Below the pieces are notes generated by a model. The model had not been told where the DNA came from, did no database searches, and worked only from the letters and a program-made list of their open reading frames with translations. From NCBI RefSeq assembly GCF_900142625.1, contig NZ_FRBN01000027.1, forward strand, positions 1 to 44,975: a DNA stretch of 44,975 nucleotides. Direction: 5' to 3'. Positions 18,355-27,631 of the stretch are shown here, in pieces (position 1 is the stretch's first letter; each line of letters begins with the position of its first letter). A program made the position numbers and the translations under genes. The DNA is from Roseovarius marisflavi (GTDB taxonomy: Bacteria; Pseudomonadota; Alphaproteobacteria; Rhodobacterales; Rhodobacteraceae).

Positions 18355-19743
18355 ATGGCACAGGATTATATCGTCAAGGACATCAGCCTGGCGGCTTATG
18401 GGCGCAAGGAATTGAATATCGCCGAAACCGAAATGCCGGGCCTGATGGCGCTGCGCAGCGAATACGGCGAGGCACAACCGCTTAAGGGCGCGCGCATCGT
18501 CGGCAGCCTTCACATGACGATTCAGACTGCTGTTCTGATCGAAACGCTGGTTGATCTTGGCGCGGATGTGCGTTGGGCGTCTTGCAACATCTTTTCGACG
18601 CAGGATCATGCGGCAGCGGCGATTGCCGAAGGCGGCACCCCGGTTTTCGCGATCAAGGGCCAGTCGCTCGAAGAGCATTGGGATTACCTCGACAAGTCGT
18701 TCATGTTCGAGGATGGCCCGAACCTGATCCTTGATGATGGTGGCGATGCCACGCTTTATGTTTTGCTTGGCGCACGCGCCGAAGCCGGTGAAGAGATCAT
18801 CCCGGTTCCGGCCTCTGAAGAAGAAGTGGCCATCAAGGCCCAGATCGCCAAGCGCATGGCCGCAAGCCCCGGCTGGTTCACCAAGGTCCGCGATCAGATC
18901 GTGGGTGTCTCCGAGGAAACCACGACCGGCGTGCATCGTCTGTATGACCTGCAAAAAAAGGGCCAGCTTCCGTTCCCCGCGATCAACGTGAACGACAGCG
19001 TCACCAAGTCGAAATTCGACAACAAGTATGGCTGCAAGGAATCCCTGGTTGACGGCATCCGTCGCGCCACCGACACCATGATGGCCGGCAAGGTTGCCGT
19101 CGTCATGGGCTATGGCGATGTTGGCAAGGGCTCGGCTGCGTCGCTGCGCGGTGCCGGCGCACGCGTCAAGGTGACCGAGATTGATCCGATCTGTGCGCTT
19201 CAGGCAGCGATGGACGGCTTCGAGGTCGTGTTGCTTGAAGATGTCGTATCTTCGGCGGATATCTTCATCACCACCACCGGCAACAAGGACGTGATCCGCA
19301 TCGAGCATATGCGCGAGATGAAGGATATGGCGATCGTCGGCAACATCGGCCACTTCGACAACGAGATTCAGGTTGCTGCCCTCAAGAACCACAAGTGGAC
19401 CAACATCAAAGAACAGGTCGACATGATCGAGATGCCGAACGGGCATCGCCTTATCCTGTTGTCCGAAGGTCGTCTTTTGAACCTTGGCAACGCCACGGGC
19501 CACCCGTCGTTCGTGATGTCGGCCTCGTTCACCAATCAGGTTCTGGCGCAGATCGAGCTTTGGACCAAGGGCGACGAGTACAAGAACGACGTTTATATTC
19601 TGCCCAAGCATCTGGATGAAAAGGTCGCGCGCCTGCATCTGGATCGGATCGGCGTGAAGCTGTCGAAACTGGATGCCGAACAGGCTGCCTATATCGGCGT
19701 GTCGCCGGATGGCCCGTTCAAGCCCGAGCACTACCGCTATTAA
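18355..19743 (+). CDS. ahcY: Adenosylhomocysteinase
   Basis: Reversibly hydrolyses S-adenosylhomocysteine to adenosine and homocysteine, relieving product inhibition of methyltransferases. The 462 residues match full-length bacterial SahH. Visible features are the substrate region [29 protein letters not shown], the NAD-binding Rossmann motif [15 protein letters not shown], and the C-terminal NAD-contact KPEHYRY. The long family insertion before the Rossmann domain is present. Single gene with its own promoter and terminator. Confidence 0.98.
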   Translation: MAQDYIVKDISLAAYGRKELNIAETEMPGLMALRSEYGEAQPLKGARIVGSLHMTIQTAVLIETLVDLGADVRWASCNIFSTQDHAAAAIAEGGTPVFAIKGQSLEEHWDYLDKSFMFEDGPNLILDDGGDATLYVLLGARAEAGEEIIPVPASEEEVAIKAQIAKRMAASPGWFTKVRDQIVGVSEETTTGVHRLYDLQKKGQLPFPAINVNDSVTKSKFDNKYGCKESLVDGIRRATDTMMAGKVAVVMGYGDVGKGSAASLRGAGARVKVTEIDPICALQAAMDGFEVVLLEDVVSSADIFITTTGNKDVIRIEHMREMKDMAIVGNIGHFDNEIQVAALKNHKWTNIKEQVDMIEMPNGHRLILLSEGRLLNLGNATGHPSFVMSASFTNQVLAQIELWTKGDEYKNDVYILPKHLDEKVARLHLDRIGVKLSKLDAEQAAYIGVSPDGPFKPEHYRY

Positions 19744-19764
19744 TCGCGGATAAGCGCCATGCAA

Positions 19765-19797
19765 GCGCCCGCTGGCCAAACGGTCGGCGGGCGTTTT
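19765..19797 (+). terminator. Terminator after ahcY
   Basis: A GC-rich hairpin (CGCCCGC paired with GCGGGCG, with an interrupted inner stem) is followed by five T residues, about 20 bases after the ahcY stop. Confidence 0.75.
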
Positions 19798-19938
19798 TCG
19801 TTTGCTTTCCGCCTAAGGGGAGAAAACGGAAAATTTTCCCTTTGAGCGGGCAAAATCTGTCGTTATCGTGCCCAAAGCTTCGATGTCGGGGCCTGTGGAA
19901 ATGATAAGCGGCCAAAGCGCCGAAACCTTGGGAGAGAT

Positions 19939-20283
19939 TTGATGGGAAAGCGTGACGATTTGATTGCTCAATATGCGGATGACCTGCGCAACAAGTGCGG
20001 GATGCAGCCGGATATGGACCTGCTGACGAAGGTAACGATCGGCTGTGGTCCGGCGATCTATAACGCCGATGCCTCGACTGTGGCCGGTAGCCAGCCGGCC
20101 GAGATCGAAACGGTCAAGAACAATTTCCTCATCAAGAAGCTGGGCCTTGCCGATGGTCCGCAGCTTGATGATGCGATTGCTCAGGTGATCGAGGTTTACG
20201 GTAAATCCGAGCGCAACAAATATCGTGCTGTTGTCTATTACATGCTGACCAAGCATTTCGGCAAAGAAGCCGTCTACGGCTGA
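19939..20283 (+). CDS. DUF2853 family protein
   Basis: A 114-residue soluble, helical protein with the DUF2853 pattern: MGKRDDLIAQYADDLRNK at the start, two central cysteines (C at 19 and 35), VKNNFL, and the C-terminal YRAVVYYMLTKHFGKE. The function is not known for the family. A GGGAGAG ribosome site precedes the ATG. It is monocistronic, between two terminators. Confidence 0.85.
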   Translation: MMGKRDDLIAQYADDLRNKCGMQPDMDLLTKVTIGCGPAIYNADASTVAGSQPAEIETVKNNFLIKKLGLADGPQLDDAIAQVIEVYGKSERNKYRAVVYYMLTKHFGKEAVYG

Positions 20284-20308
20284 GCTGTCCGACATCTTGA
20301 TATCAAAG

Positions 20309-20335
20309 CGCCTGCCCATTGTGGCAAGCGTTTTT
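20309..20335 (+). terminator. Terminator after the DUF2853 gene
   Basis: CGCCTGCC (20309-20316) pairs with GGCAAGCG (20323-20330) with one mismatch, followed directly by five T residues. Confidence 0.7.
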
Positions 20336-20523
20336 AGTTGTCGTATCAAGACCGCACAGAGAGCGGCCAGTGTCGGCCCCCGGTGACGCCGTCAATTTGA
20401 ACCATATTCGCGGCACTTGGCGTTTGGTGAATCTGCGGTGTTACGGTACAAAGGCAGTGTTCGAGCCAGTAGGCCGATACCTAATTCAGTTACACGTGTG
20501 GTGCTTTGGGAGCACGTGGGGTG

Positions 20524-20568
20524 ACGGAGGGTGTTGGCATTCTGGCTGGCACCCTCCGTTTAATTTTG
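20524..20568. terminator. Long hairpin downstream of the EVE gene, possible terminator
   Basis: A perfect ten-base-pair stem (ACGGAGGGTG 20524-20533 with CACCCTCCGT 20550-20559) is followed on the plus strand by TTTAATTTT. It lies just beyond the stop of the minus-strand operon and may end its transcripts, although its T-run faces the plus strand. Nothing else is evident in 20336-20579. Confidence 0.5.
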
Positions 20569-20579
20569 CCGCAGGCGAT

Positions 20580-20999
20580 TTAGGGCGCAAGCCCTGCAAT
20601 ATCGCAGATGATGCGCCATTCGTCTTCGGTCACCGGCTGGACCGACAGGCGTGAATTTTTCACCAAAACCATATCGGCAAGGCGTGGATCGGCCTTGATC
20701 ATGTCCAGAGTCACCGGCGTCTTCGCGCCCTCGACCGCCTTGATATCCACGCATTCCCACCGCGGATCATCGGCTTTGCTGTCGGGATGGGCGATGGCGA
20801 TCACCTCGACAATGCCGACAACCGCCTTTTCCTTTTGACTGTGATAGAAAAAGCCGCGATCCCCAAGCGCCATCTCGCGCATGAAATTGCGCGCCTGATA
20901 GTTGCGCACGCCATCCCATTCTTCGCCCGCGTCGCCCTTGGCAACCTGGTCATCCCAGCCCCAGGTCGAGGGTTCGGATTTGAACAGCCAATAGCGCAT
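20580..20999 (-). CDS. EVE domain protein
   Basis: A 139-residue single-domain EVE protein. The signature is MRYWLFKSEPSTWGWDD at the start, then WDGVRNYQARNFMREM, the aromatic pocket region FFYHSQKEKAVVGIVEV, and VKNSRLSVQPVTEDEW. EVE domains belong to the PUA superfamily and bind modified bases in nucleic acids; a natural ligand for this group is not established. It is the last gene of the tsaD–gpsA–yciI–EVE run, three bases after yciI. Confidence 0.92.
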   Translation of the reverse strand: MRYWLFKSEPSTWGWDDQVAKGDAGEEWDGVRNYQARNFMREMALGDRGFFYHSQKEKAVVGIVEVIAIAHPDSKADDPRWECVDIKAVEGAKTPVTLDMIKADPRLADMVLVKNSRLSVQPVTEDEWRIICDIAGLAP

Positions 21000-21002
21000 C
21001 GT

Positions 21003-21275
21003 TCAGATGACTTTCTTCCACGGGATCAGTTCGACGCCTGAAAACAGACCGGCCTTGGCGTAGGGGTCATTCTCGGCCCAATCTTTGGCGGCTTGCATAT
21101 CCTCGACGTCAAGAATGACCAGCGAACCGATCATGCCGCCGTCGTCATCCAGAAGCGGGCCAGCCTGGCTTACCACGCCGTTGGATTTGAGATAGGCGAT
21201 ATGGGCCTCGCGGTTATCAAGACGGGTTTGCAGGGCGCCGGGTTTGTCACGGGCAATCAGGGCAATCAGCATCAT
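21003..21275 (-). CDS. YciI family protein
   Basis: A 90-residue ferredoxin-fold protein of the YciI/YCII group: [17 protein letters not shown] at the N terminus, HIAYLK, the conserved [14 protein letters not shown], and [10 protein letters not shown]. Biochemical function is unknown for most members. Its ATG overlaps the stop of gpsA (ATGA), so the two are translationally coupled. Confidence 0.9.
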   Translation of the reverse strand: MMLIALIARDKPGALQTRLDNREAHIAYLKSNGVVSQAGPLLDDDGGMIGSLVILDVEDMQAAKDWAENDPYAKAGLFSGVELIPWKKVI

Positions 21276-22228
21276 TCTTCCTTCAATGGTCTGGAGAGCA
21301 GCATATCCATCGCCTGATCGACGCGCAATTCGCCATTCACAAGCGCGGTCACGGCATGGGTGATCGGCATGTCGATCTTCATCGCGGTGGCGCGGGCAAG
21401 AACGGCCCGCGCGGTGGCGGCACCTTCGACCGTGACGCTCGGGTCAAAATCGGTGCCCTGTCCGATGCTTAGGCCAAAGCGGTAATTGCGCGACTGATCC
21501 GAGGTACAGGTAAGCGCAAGATCGCCAAACCCGGCAAGCCCGGCAAGCGTGTCCGGTTGCGCCCCAAGCGCGCGGGCAAGGCGGTTCATTTCGGCAAACC
21601 CCCGCGTCATCAGGGCGGCGCGCGCGCTTTCGCCGAGCCCGGCGCCGATGACCGCGCCACAGGCAATCGCGATCACGTTCTTGAGCGCGCCGCCCAGTTC
21701 GGCACCGGTGGTGTCGATGGTGCGATAAAGCCGCAGGTTGGGTGTGGTCAGCGCCGATTGAAGCGCCTTGCCGGTGCCCTCATCCGCGCAGGCCAGCGTT
21801 AGCGCAGTCGGCAGGCCAAGCGCGATATCGCGGGCAAAACTTGGCCCGGTCAAGATGGCGGCGGTTGCCGTGGGACAGGCTGCATCAATAAGGCCGGTCG
21901 GCCCAAGCCCGGTTGCCAGATCAACCCCTTTGCAACAGGCCACCAGCGGGCGATTGTCCAAACTGGCCCCAAAGCCCGCCAGAAACCCGTCCAGCTTTTG
22001 CATCGGAATGGCCAACAGGCAGGCGCCATCGCCCGCCGTCAATGGCCCGCTGATAAGAGTGATGTTCTCAGGCAGATCAACACCGGCAAGGCGGCGCGCA
22101 TTCTGGCGGGTGGCGCGCATTTCGGCGGCGTGATCCGCGTCGCGGGCCCAAAGGATCACCGGCCCGTTTTTTGCAAGCGAAACCGCCAATGCGGTGCCAA
22201 AGGCCCCCGCGCCACAGATGGTAATCAT
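21272..22228 (-). CDS. gpsA: Glycerol-3-phosphate dehydrogenase [NAD(P)+]
   Basis: Reduces dihydroxyacetone phosphate to sn-glycerol-3-phosphate for phospholipid synthesis. The 318 residues open with the dinucleotide motif [11 protein letters not shown] and include the catalytic-lysine region [13 protein letters not shown] and the C-terminal substrate motif GFGDLALTC. Its start overlaps the tsaD stop by four bases. Length is normal for the family. Confidence 0.95.
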   Translation of the reverse strand: MITICGAGAFGTALAVSLAKNGPVILWARDADHAAEMRATRQNARRLAGVDLPENITLISGPLTAGDGACLLAIPMQKLDGFLAGFGASLDNRPLVACCKGVDLATGLGPTGLIDAACPTATAAILTGPSFARDIALGLPTALTLACADEGTGKALQSALTTPNLRLYRTIDTTGAELGGALKNVIAIACGAVIGAGLGESARAALMTRGFAEMNRLARALGAQPDTLAGLAGFGDLALTCTSDQSRNYRFGLSIGQGTDFDPSVTVEGAATARAVLARATAMKIDMPITHAVTALVNGELRVDQAMDMLLSRPLKEE

Positions 22229-23322
22229 GCCTTGGCCCCCTTCTTGCCGCTGCCAAGCATTGCGGGGCTGGTGCGGTCCAGCGGCCAGCGGGGCCGGGCG
22301 GCCAACGTCATGTCATCGCGATGGCCGGCCATGAAAAGCTCTGCCCCGGCATAGGCGATCATCGCCGCGTTGTCGGTACAAAGCGCCAGCGGCGGCGCGG
22401 TAAAGCGCGCGCCGACCTCGGCGGCGACCTGCTCAAGACCGGCGCGAATGCTGGCATTGGCGGCGACGCCCCCGGCCACGGCCAAGACCGGCGTGGCCGG
22501 GCTTTCTTCTAGATAGGCGGCCAAGGCGCGGGCAGTCTTTTTCGCAAGAACGTCGCTTACGGCGGCCTGAAATCCGGCGCAAAGATCGGCGCGATCCTGA
22601 GGGGTCAGCCCTGATTTCTCGGCGATGATCGCATCGCGCGTGCGCAACAGCGCGGTTTTCAGCCCCGAGAACGAAAAATCACAACCGGGGCGATCCAAAA
22701 GCGGGCGCGGAAAGCGAAAACGTTTGGCGTCGCCCGCGCGCGCCTCGCGTTCGACCGCCGGGCCGCCGGGTTGCGGCAGGCCCAAAAGCCGCGCGGTCTT
22801 GTCAAAGGCCTCGCCGGGGGCGTCGTCGATGGTGCCGCCAAGCCGGGTAAAATCATCCGGGCCGCGCACGATCAGAAACTGGCAATGCCCGCCCGAGACA
22901 AGCAGCATCAGGTAAGGATAGGCGATCTGATCGGTGAGGCGCGGCGTCAGGGCGTGCCCGGTCAAATGGTTCACCCCGATCAGCGGAAGGTTCGCGCCCG
23001 CCGCGATCCCCTTGGCGCACATCACCCCGGCGATCACCCCGCCGATAAGACCTGGCCCGGCGGTGACCGCCACCGCATCAAGATCACGCAGCGTGACACC
23101 TGATTGCGCAAGCGCGTCGCGCACGCAAAGATCAAGCTTTTCGGTATGGGCGCGGGCGGCGATTTCGGGCACCACGCCGCCAAAATCGGAATGAAGCGCG
23201 GTTTGACCGAAGACCACGGAGGACAGGATTTCGCCCACGCCCGAGGGCGAAATGCGTAAAATGGCGGCGGCGGTGTCGTCGCAGCTGCTTTCGAGGCCCA
23301 GAAGGATCAACGGCTCTGTCAT
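22225..23322 (-). CDS. tsaD: tRNA N6-threonylcarbamoyladenosine transferase TsaD
   Basis: Transfers the threonylcarbamoyl group to A37 of ANN-decoding tRNAs, working with TsaB and TsaE. The 365 residues show the ASKHA-fold phosphate motif GLESSCDDT at the N terminus, the metal-binding histidines in [10 protein letters not shown], the loop [10 protein letters not shown], and [12 protein letters not shown]. Full length. First gene of the minus-strand run and divergent from hemD, sharing a 72-base control region. Confidence 0.97.
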   Translation of the reverse strand: MTEPLILLGLESSCDDTAAAILRISPSGVGEILSSVVFGQTALHSDFGGVVPEIAARAHTEKLDLCVRDALAQSGVTLRDLDAVAVTAGPGLIGGVIAGVMCAKGIAAGANLPLIGVNHLTGHALTPRLTDQIAYPYLMLLVSGGHCQFLIVRGPDDFTRLGGTIDDAPGEAFDKTARLLGLPQPGGPAVEREARAGDAKRFRFPRPLLDRPGCDFSFSGLKTALLRTRDAIIAEKSGLTPQDRADLCAGFQAAVSDVLAKKTARALAAYLEESPATPVLAVAGGVAANASIRAGLEQVAAEVGARFTAPPLALCTDNAAMIAYAGAELFMAGHRDDMTLAARPRWPLDRTSPAMLGSGKKGAKA

Positions 23323-23394
23323 AATCCTGCCCGTTGCGTGATGGTTGCGAGGCAGGTAACACCTTATCTGTCAGGCAACAACTCTGGACAGCAG

Positions 23395-24120
23395 ATGACC
23401 GTGACGATCCTGATCACAAGGCCAGAACCCGCCGCGACGCGCTTTGCCGATCAGATTGGCGCGCGTCTTGGGGAAAGGGCCGTGACGTTATGCGCGCCGC
23501 TGATGCGGATCGAGTATGGCGAGGCCTTGCCCGATATCGGCGATGGTGACGTTCTGATTTTCACGTCGCGCCATGGGGTTGCCGGGTTTTGCCGACTGAC
23601 CAAGCGGCGCGATTTCACCTGTTACGCTGTGGGTGATGCCACGGCTGAGGCGGCAAATCGCGCCGGGATACAGGCGATTTCGGCGGGCGGCGATGCGGCG
23701 GCCCTTTTGGCACGGATCGCGGTGGATGGGGTCAGGGGCCCGTTTCTCCACCTGCGTGGCGCGCATGTCGCGGGCGATATCACCGGCGCCCTGCGCGCCC
23801 GAGGGCACAGCGCGCACGAGGCCGTGGTTTACGATCAGGTTGATGTCGATCTTGATGAGCGCGCGCGCGCGATTTTGGCGGGCGACGCCACGGTGATCGT
23901 GCCGCTCATGTCACCGCGCAGCGCGCAGATCTTTTTTGAGCGCACAAAAGGGGCGGTTGCGCCGGTTTTTGTTGCTGCAATAAGCCGCAATACCGCTGAT
24001 GCGGTGCCCGCTGGTGGCGCGGAAGTGGTTGAAATCGCGCAAACCCCTGACGGGACGGGCGTTTTGAATGTCCTGTGTGATCTGGTCAAGCGCCTTGAGG
24101 GTGGAAACCCCGCGCAGTAA
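23395..24120 (+). CDS. hemD: Uroporphyrinogen-III synthase
   Basis: Cyclises hydroxymethylbilane with inversion of ring D to give uroporphyrinogen III for haem and other tetrapyrroles. The 241 residues from ATG 23395 start MTVTILITRPEPAATRFA, the usual HemD opening, with ADVLIF-type strands such as DVLIFTSRHGV and the late VPLMSPRSAQIFF. The frame is open 19 codons upstream (23338), but those residues do not match. Sequence conservation in this family is low, so identification rests on motifs and on the neighbouring Mic60 and HemY genes. hemC is not adjacent. Confidence 0.88.
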   Translation: MTVTILITRPEPAATRFADQIGARLGERAVTLCAPLMRIEYGEALPDIGDGDVLIFTSRHGVAGFCRLTKRRDFTCYAVGDATAEAANRAGIQAISAGGDAAALLARIAVDGVRGPFLHLRGAHVAGDITGALRARGHSAHEAVVYDQVDVDLDERARAILAGDATVIVPLMSPRSAQIFFERTKGAVAPVFVAAISRNTADAVPAGGAEVVEIAQTPDGTGVLNVLCDLVKRLEGGNPAQ

Positions 24121-24168
24121 GGTCAGCTTGACAGATGTGGATCACAAGATTCGAAAAGGTGGTGTGAC

Positions 24169-25404
24169 GTGGCTGAGAAAAAGAAAACATCAAAGGATCG
24201 GGCCAAGGCGGATGAGGCGTCGCCAAGCACCGATGCCGTGGCCGATGTTGATCTCACGTCAGAGGATACAAGCCCGGATCAAGAGACCGACAGCGCGGAA
24301 GATACGCCAGGCACGCAAGATACGCCAGGCACGCAAGATGGTGCCGATGAAATGACCGCAGACGGCGCGGATGACATCCCCCAAGCGGATGAACCCGTAG
24401 CGCAAGACACAAACGACGACAGCGCCCCGGAAAAACCGGCAGAGCCGTCTTCGATGGTGACCACCGAACAGGTTGTGGTGCGCGAGGGTGGCTTTTGGTC
24501 GATGGTTCTGGGCGGGATCGTTGCGGCGGGTGTTGGCGCTCTGGCCGCGCCTTATGTTTTGCCTGAGGCCTGGTTTGCCAAGGGCGATAGCGCGCTCGAG
24601 GCGCGGATTGAACAGGGCCTCGGGGCGCAGGATCAACGGATCAACGCCCTGAACGCGCAGATTGACGGAATGGCCGTTCCGCCAGATCGCGTTGATGAGA
24701 TCAACGGTCTTGGCGAAGCGCTGACCGCGCTGACCGGCCAGATTTCGGGACTTGAAGAGCGGGTAACCGCCCTTGAAAGCCGCCCCGCCGCGCCGTCGGG
24801 CGGCGGTGCCCCGATCGCCGAGCTAGAGGAATTGCGCACAGCGCTTGACGCACAACGCGCCGAAATCCAAGCGCTGAGCGCCGAGGCACAGGCGCAAGAC
24901 TCGGCTGCGCAGCAAAGCGCGCTTGCCGCGCTGCGCCGGGCCGCGATGACGCGTATCCTGACCGCGCTTGATAGCGGCAGCGATTTCGCTCCGGCATTGG
25001 CCGATCTGCGGGAAACCGGCGCCGATGTGCCCGACGCGCTTGCCGATGTGGCCGACACCGGCGTGCCGACATTGCCCGCTCTCATGGAGAGCTTTCCCGC
25101 CGCCGCGCGATCCGCGCTTGCCGCCGCGCGCGCAGATAGCGATCAGGGCACTGCGGGCATCGGCAGCTTCTTTAAGAACCAACTTGGTGTGCGCTCTCTT
25201 TTGCCGCGCGAGGGCGATGACCCCGACGCGGTTCTGTCACGGATCGAGGCCGCCGTCGGCGAGGGACGGCTTGGCGATGCCATGGCCGAGATTGAAACTC
25301 TGCCCGAGGTGGCACAAGACAAGCTAAGCGGTTGGGCCACGGATGTCTCGCGTCGCAAAGAGGCCGTTGCCGCCGCCGAGGCGCTGGCCGATACATTGAA
25401 TTAA
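24169..25404 (+). CDS. Mic60/mitofilin-like inner membrane protein
   Basis: An alphaproteobacterial homologue of mitochondrial Mic60. The 411 residues comprise an acidic, disordered N terminus (1-100), one transmembrane segment (about 108-132, WSMVLGGIVAAGVGALAAPYVL), a coiled coil (about 140-260) rich in A, E and Q, and a C-terminal helical mitofilin-signature domain. Such proteins shape inner-membrane invaginations in some alphaproteobacteria. Location between hemD and hemY is the conserved context for bacterial Mic60. The start is GTG 24169 with AAAGGTG upstream. The acidic region holds a duplicated hexapeptide (see 24301-24336). Confidence 0.85.
   Translation: MAEKKKTSKDRAKADEASPSTDAVADVDLTSEDTSPDQETDSAEDTPGTQDTPGTQDGADEMTADGADDIPQADEPVAQDTNDDSAPEKPAEPSSMVTTEQVVVREGGFWSMVLGGIVAAGVGALAAPYVLPEAWFAKGDSALEARIEQGLGAQDQRINALNAQIDGMAVPPDRVDEINGLGEALTALTGQISGLEERVTALESRPAAPSGGGAPIAELEELRTALDAQRAEIQALSAEAQAQDSAAQQSALAALRRAAMTRILTALDSGSDFAPALADLRETGADVPDALADVADTGVPTLPALMESFPAAARSALAAARADSDQGTAGIGSFFKNQLGVRSLLPREGDDPDAVLSRIEAAVGEGRLGDAMAEIETLPEVAQDKLSGWATDVSRRKEAVAAAEALADTLN
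24301..24336 (+). repeat. Tandem 18-base repeat inside the Mic60-like gene
   Basis: GATACGCCAGGCACGCAA occurs twice in tandem, encoding the hexapeptide DTPGTQ twice. Perfect identity suggests recent slippage, and the repeat falls in the disordered acidic part where length change would be tolerated. Confidence 0.9.
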
Positions 25405-25423
25405 GTTAGAAAAGGCGGGCGTC

Positions 25424-26905
25424 ATGCTTTGGTCGATTATCAAGATTGTAGTTTTCATCGCGCTCGTTGCCGCCGCGACCCTTGGGGCGAGTTATCTTCT
25501 GGAGCTTGAAGGCGGTGTGCGCATCGTCATGGTCGGCTTCGAGATCAACCTGACGCCGCTCAAGGCGGTGATGGCGCTGGTGGCTCTGGTTCTGGCGATC
25601 TGGCTTTTTATGAAGCTGGCCGGCATTCTTGTGGCGGTTCTGAAATTCATCAACGGCGATGAAACCGCGCTTTCGCGGTATTTTGACCGGAACCGTCAGG
25701 AAAAAGGCTATCGCGCTCTGTCTGAAGGCATGCTTGCGCTTGCCTCGGGCGAGGGCGATGTTGCGATGAACAAGGCCGCGCGCGCCGAGAAATACCTTCG
25801 CAAGCCTGCGCTGACCAACCTGATCACCGCACAGGCCGCCGAGATGTCGGGCGACCGCCGCAAGGCCGAAGAAGTGTACAAACGCTTGTTGCAGAACGAC
25901 AAAACCCGGTTTGTCGGGGTTCGTGGCATTCTGCGCCAAAAGCTTGCCGATGGCGATACCGAGACCGCTCTCAAGCTGGCGCAGACCGCCTTTGCCCTCA
26001 AACCCCGCCACGCCGAGGTACAGGATACGCTGCTGGAATTGCAGGCGCAGAAATCCGATTGGAAAGGGGCGCGTGAGACCCTGAATGCCAAGCTGAAGTA
26101 CGGCAACCTTCCGCGTGATGTGCATAAACGCCGTGACGCGGTTCTGGCCCTGTCCGAGGCCCGCGATGTTCTGGACGAGGGCAAGACCATCGAGGCGCGC
26201 GAAGCCGCGATTGAGGCCAACCGCCTGTCGCCCGATCTTATCCCGGCGGCGGTTCTTGCTGCGCGTGGCTATATCGAGCAGGGCAACAAACGCAACGCGC
26301 TACGCGTGCTGAACAAGGCCTGGGTTGTGCGCCCGCACCCCGATCTTGCCGCGACCTTTGCCGCGATTGAACCGGATGAGACCCCGCAAGAGCGCCTCAA
26401 GCGGTTTTCCAAGCTGCTCAAGGTGCATCCCGAGAACCGCGAAACCAAGCTTCTCAAGGCCGAACTCAACATCGCCGCCGAGGATTTCCCCGGTGCGCGC
26501 CGCGCCCTTGGTGACCTGGCCGAGGTCGAACCCGATGCCCGGTCGCTGACCATCATGGCGGCCGTGGAGCGTGGCGAAGGCGCGCCGGACGCGGTTGTCA
26601 AAGGCTGGCTTGCACGCGCCCTTTCGGCGCCCCGTGGCCCGCAATGGGTTTGCGACAAATGCCATCACATTCACGCCGAATGGGTGCCTGCCTGCGAAAA
26701 CTGTCAGTCGTTTGACACCCTAAGCTGGACCGCGCCGCCCAACACGACAATGATCACGCCGACGGGCCTTGAAATGTTGCCGCTGATCGTCGGCGCGCTT
26801 GACGAGCCGGAATCAGAGACACCCGACGGGGAAGACGACACCGTTCTGGACGCCGAATTCGTCGAAGAGGACGACGTGAATGAAAAGGAAAAGGCCGAGA
26901 AATAG
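25424..26905 (+). CDS. hemY: HemY-like TPR membrane protein with C-terminal zinc ribbon
   Basis: A 493-residue inner-membrane protein of the HemY group, associated with haem synthesis but without a proven enzymatic role; it is not protoporphyrinogen oxidase. Two N-terminal transmembrane helices are visible (residues 3-26 and about 44-66), followed by tetratricopeptide-like helices to about residue 400. Near the C terminus is a four-cysteine knuckle (WVCDKCHHIH then ACENCQSFDTLSW) resembling the rubredoxin-like metal site of LapB. It begins 19 bases after the Mic60-like gene and closes the operon. Confidence 0.9.
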   Translation: MLWSIIKIVVFIALVAAATLGASYLLELEGGVRIVMVGFEINLTPLKAVMALVALVLAIWLFMKLAGILVAVLKFINGDETALSRYFDRNRQEKGYRALSEGMLALASGEGDVAMNKAARAEKYLRKPALTNLITAQAAEMSGDRRKAEEVYKRLLQNDKTRFVGVRGILRQKLADGDTETALKLAQTAFALKPRHAEVQDTLLELQAQKSDWKGARETLNAKLKYGNLPRDVHKRRDAVLALSEARDVLDEGKTIEAREAAIEANRLSPDLIPAAVLAARGYIEQGNKRNALRVLNKAWVVRPHPDLAATFAAIEPDETPQERLKRFSKLLKVHPENRETKLLKAELNIAAEDFPGARRALGDLAEVEPDARSLTIMAAVERGEGAPDAVVKGWLARALSAPRGPQWVCDKCHHIHAEWVPACENCQSFDTLSWTAPPNTTMITPTGLEMLPLIVGALDEPESETPDGEDDTVLDAEFVEEDDVNEKEKAEK

Positions 26906-26950
26906 GCCTTCCCCCGTTTTTGTCATGGTGCTATAGCGCCAAAAAACAGG

Positions 26951-26989
26951 GCCGCTGTAGCTCAGTTGGTAGAGCACGTCATTCGTAAT
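26951..26989 (+). pseudogene. Truncated 5' half of tRNA-Thr(CGT)
   Basis: These 39 bases match the first half of the intact tRNA-Thr at 27077 through the anticodon, with one difference in the D loop (TTGG for CTGG). Identity stops right after CGTAAT, just past the anticodon. Immediately beyond lies an unrelated hairpin (GTCATTC 26979-26985 with GAATGAC 27006-27012, and an inner GCGGG/CCCGC). The break point in the anticodon arm is typical of tyrosine-recombinase crossover sites. Confidence 0.85.
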
Positions 26990-27076
26990 TAGCGGGTCCC
27001 CGCGAGAATGACTTGCAAAACCAAAGAGTTCGAGGCAGACGAGAAGAACTAGTAGGGCCATAGTAGGGTCCAGGAA

Positions 27077-27152
27077 GCCGCTGTAGCTCAGCTGGTAGAG
27101 CACGTCATTCGTAATGATGGGGTCGGGGGTTCGAGTCCCTTCAGCGGCACCA
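27077..27152 (+). tRNA. tRNA-Thr (anticodon CGT)
   Basis: A full 76-base cloverleaf: acceptor stem GCCGCTG/CAGCGGC, D stem GCTC/GAGC, anticodon stem CGTCA/TGATG with loop TTCGTAA, T loop TTCGAGT, and an encoded ACCA 3' end (includes CCA). The anticodon CGT reads ACG (Thr). The T stem has two G·T pairs. It marks the switch from chromosomal to island-like sequence and is probably an integration site. Confidence 0.95.
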
Positions 27153-27380
27153 CTTCTCTCAAGATATCAGATAGTTATTGGGCACTACGGAATTTCGTAT
27201 GGTGCGAGCGCAGCTCGCACTATGGGCGGAGAACACGACCAACCATTCCTGCGTCCTCGGTAAAAAAGCGTAAGTGCAGAAATTTGACATTCAACGCCCT
27301 CTGCCAAGGTAGTGCGGTAGCATCTATTCCTTCCTCGAAGTTATAGCTAAAGTAGCTCCAACTAGAGAGGAGCTAATGCA
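27153..27380. other. Intergenic start of the island
   Basis: No gene is seen. There is a perfect eight-base inverted repeat with a three-base loop (GTGCGAGC 27202-27209 and GCTCGCAC 27213-27220) without a T-run. TTGACA at 27284-27289 could be a -35 element for the genes that follow, although no good -10 is found at the usual distance. Confidence 0.4.
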
Positions 27381-27584
27381 ATGCAAAGCATGTCGGCGCG
27401 CGATGCGAAGAATGCCTTTGGTCGCCTAATTGATCTGGCAAGAGCTGGGCCGGTTTGCATTGAGAAATACGGGCGCTCTGTCGTCGTTGTTTTATCGGTC
27501 GAGGAGTATGAAAACCTCACGGCAAAGGCAAAAAAGAAGGGTGCTGTATCGGCTTCTGGTCGCCAAGACGGAGCAGACGATTGA
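27381..27584 (+). CDS. Phd/YefM-family antitoxin without adjacent toxin
   Basis: A 67-residue protein with the Phd fold: MSARDAKNAFGRLIDLA, VCIEKYGRSVVVVLSVEEYENL. Members bind DNA as dimers and usually neutralise a partner toxin. Here no toxin gene follows; hsdM starts 47 bases downstream. GAGGAG precedes the ATG. It may be a transcriptional regulator of the restriction operon, or the remnant of a toxin–antitoxin pair. Both are inference. Confidence 0.85.
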   Translation: MQSMSARDAKNAFGRLIDLARAGPVCIEKYGRSVVVVLSVEEYENLTAKAKKKGAVSASGRQDGADD

Positions 27585-27631
27585 TGAACAATAACAACAA
27601 ACCGGGTAAGCCGGAGAGGGATTAAACGACA

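Noticed and set aside
18313..19779. A 488-codon open frame on the minus strand
   Set aside because: It is the complement of ahcY, whose protein is unmistakable.
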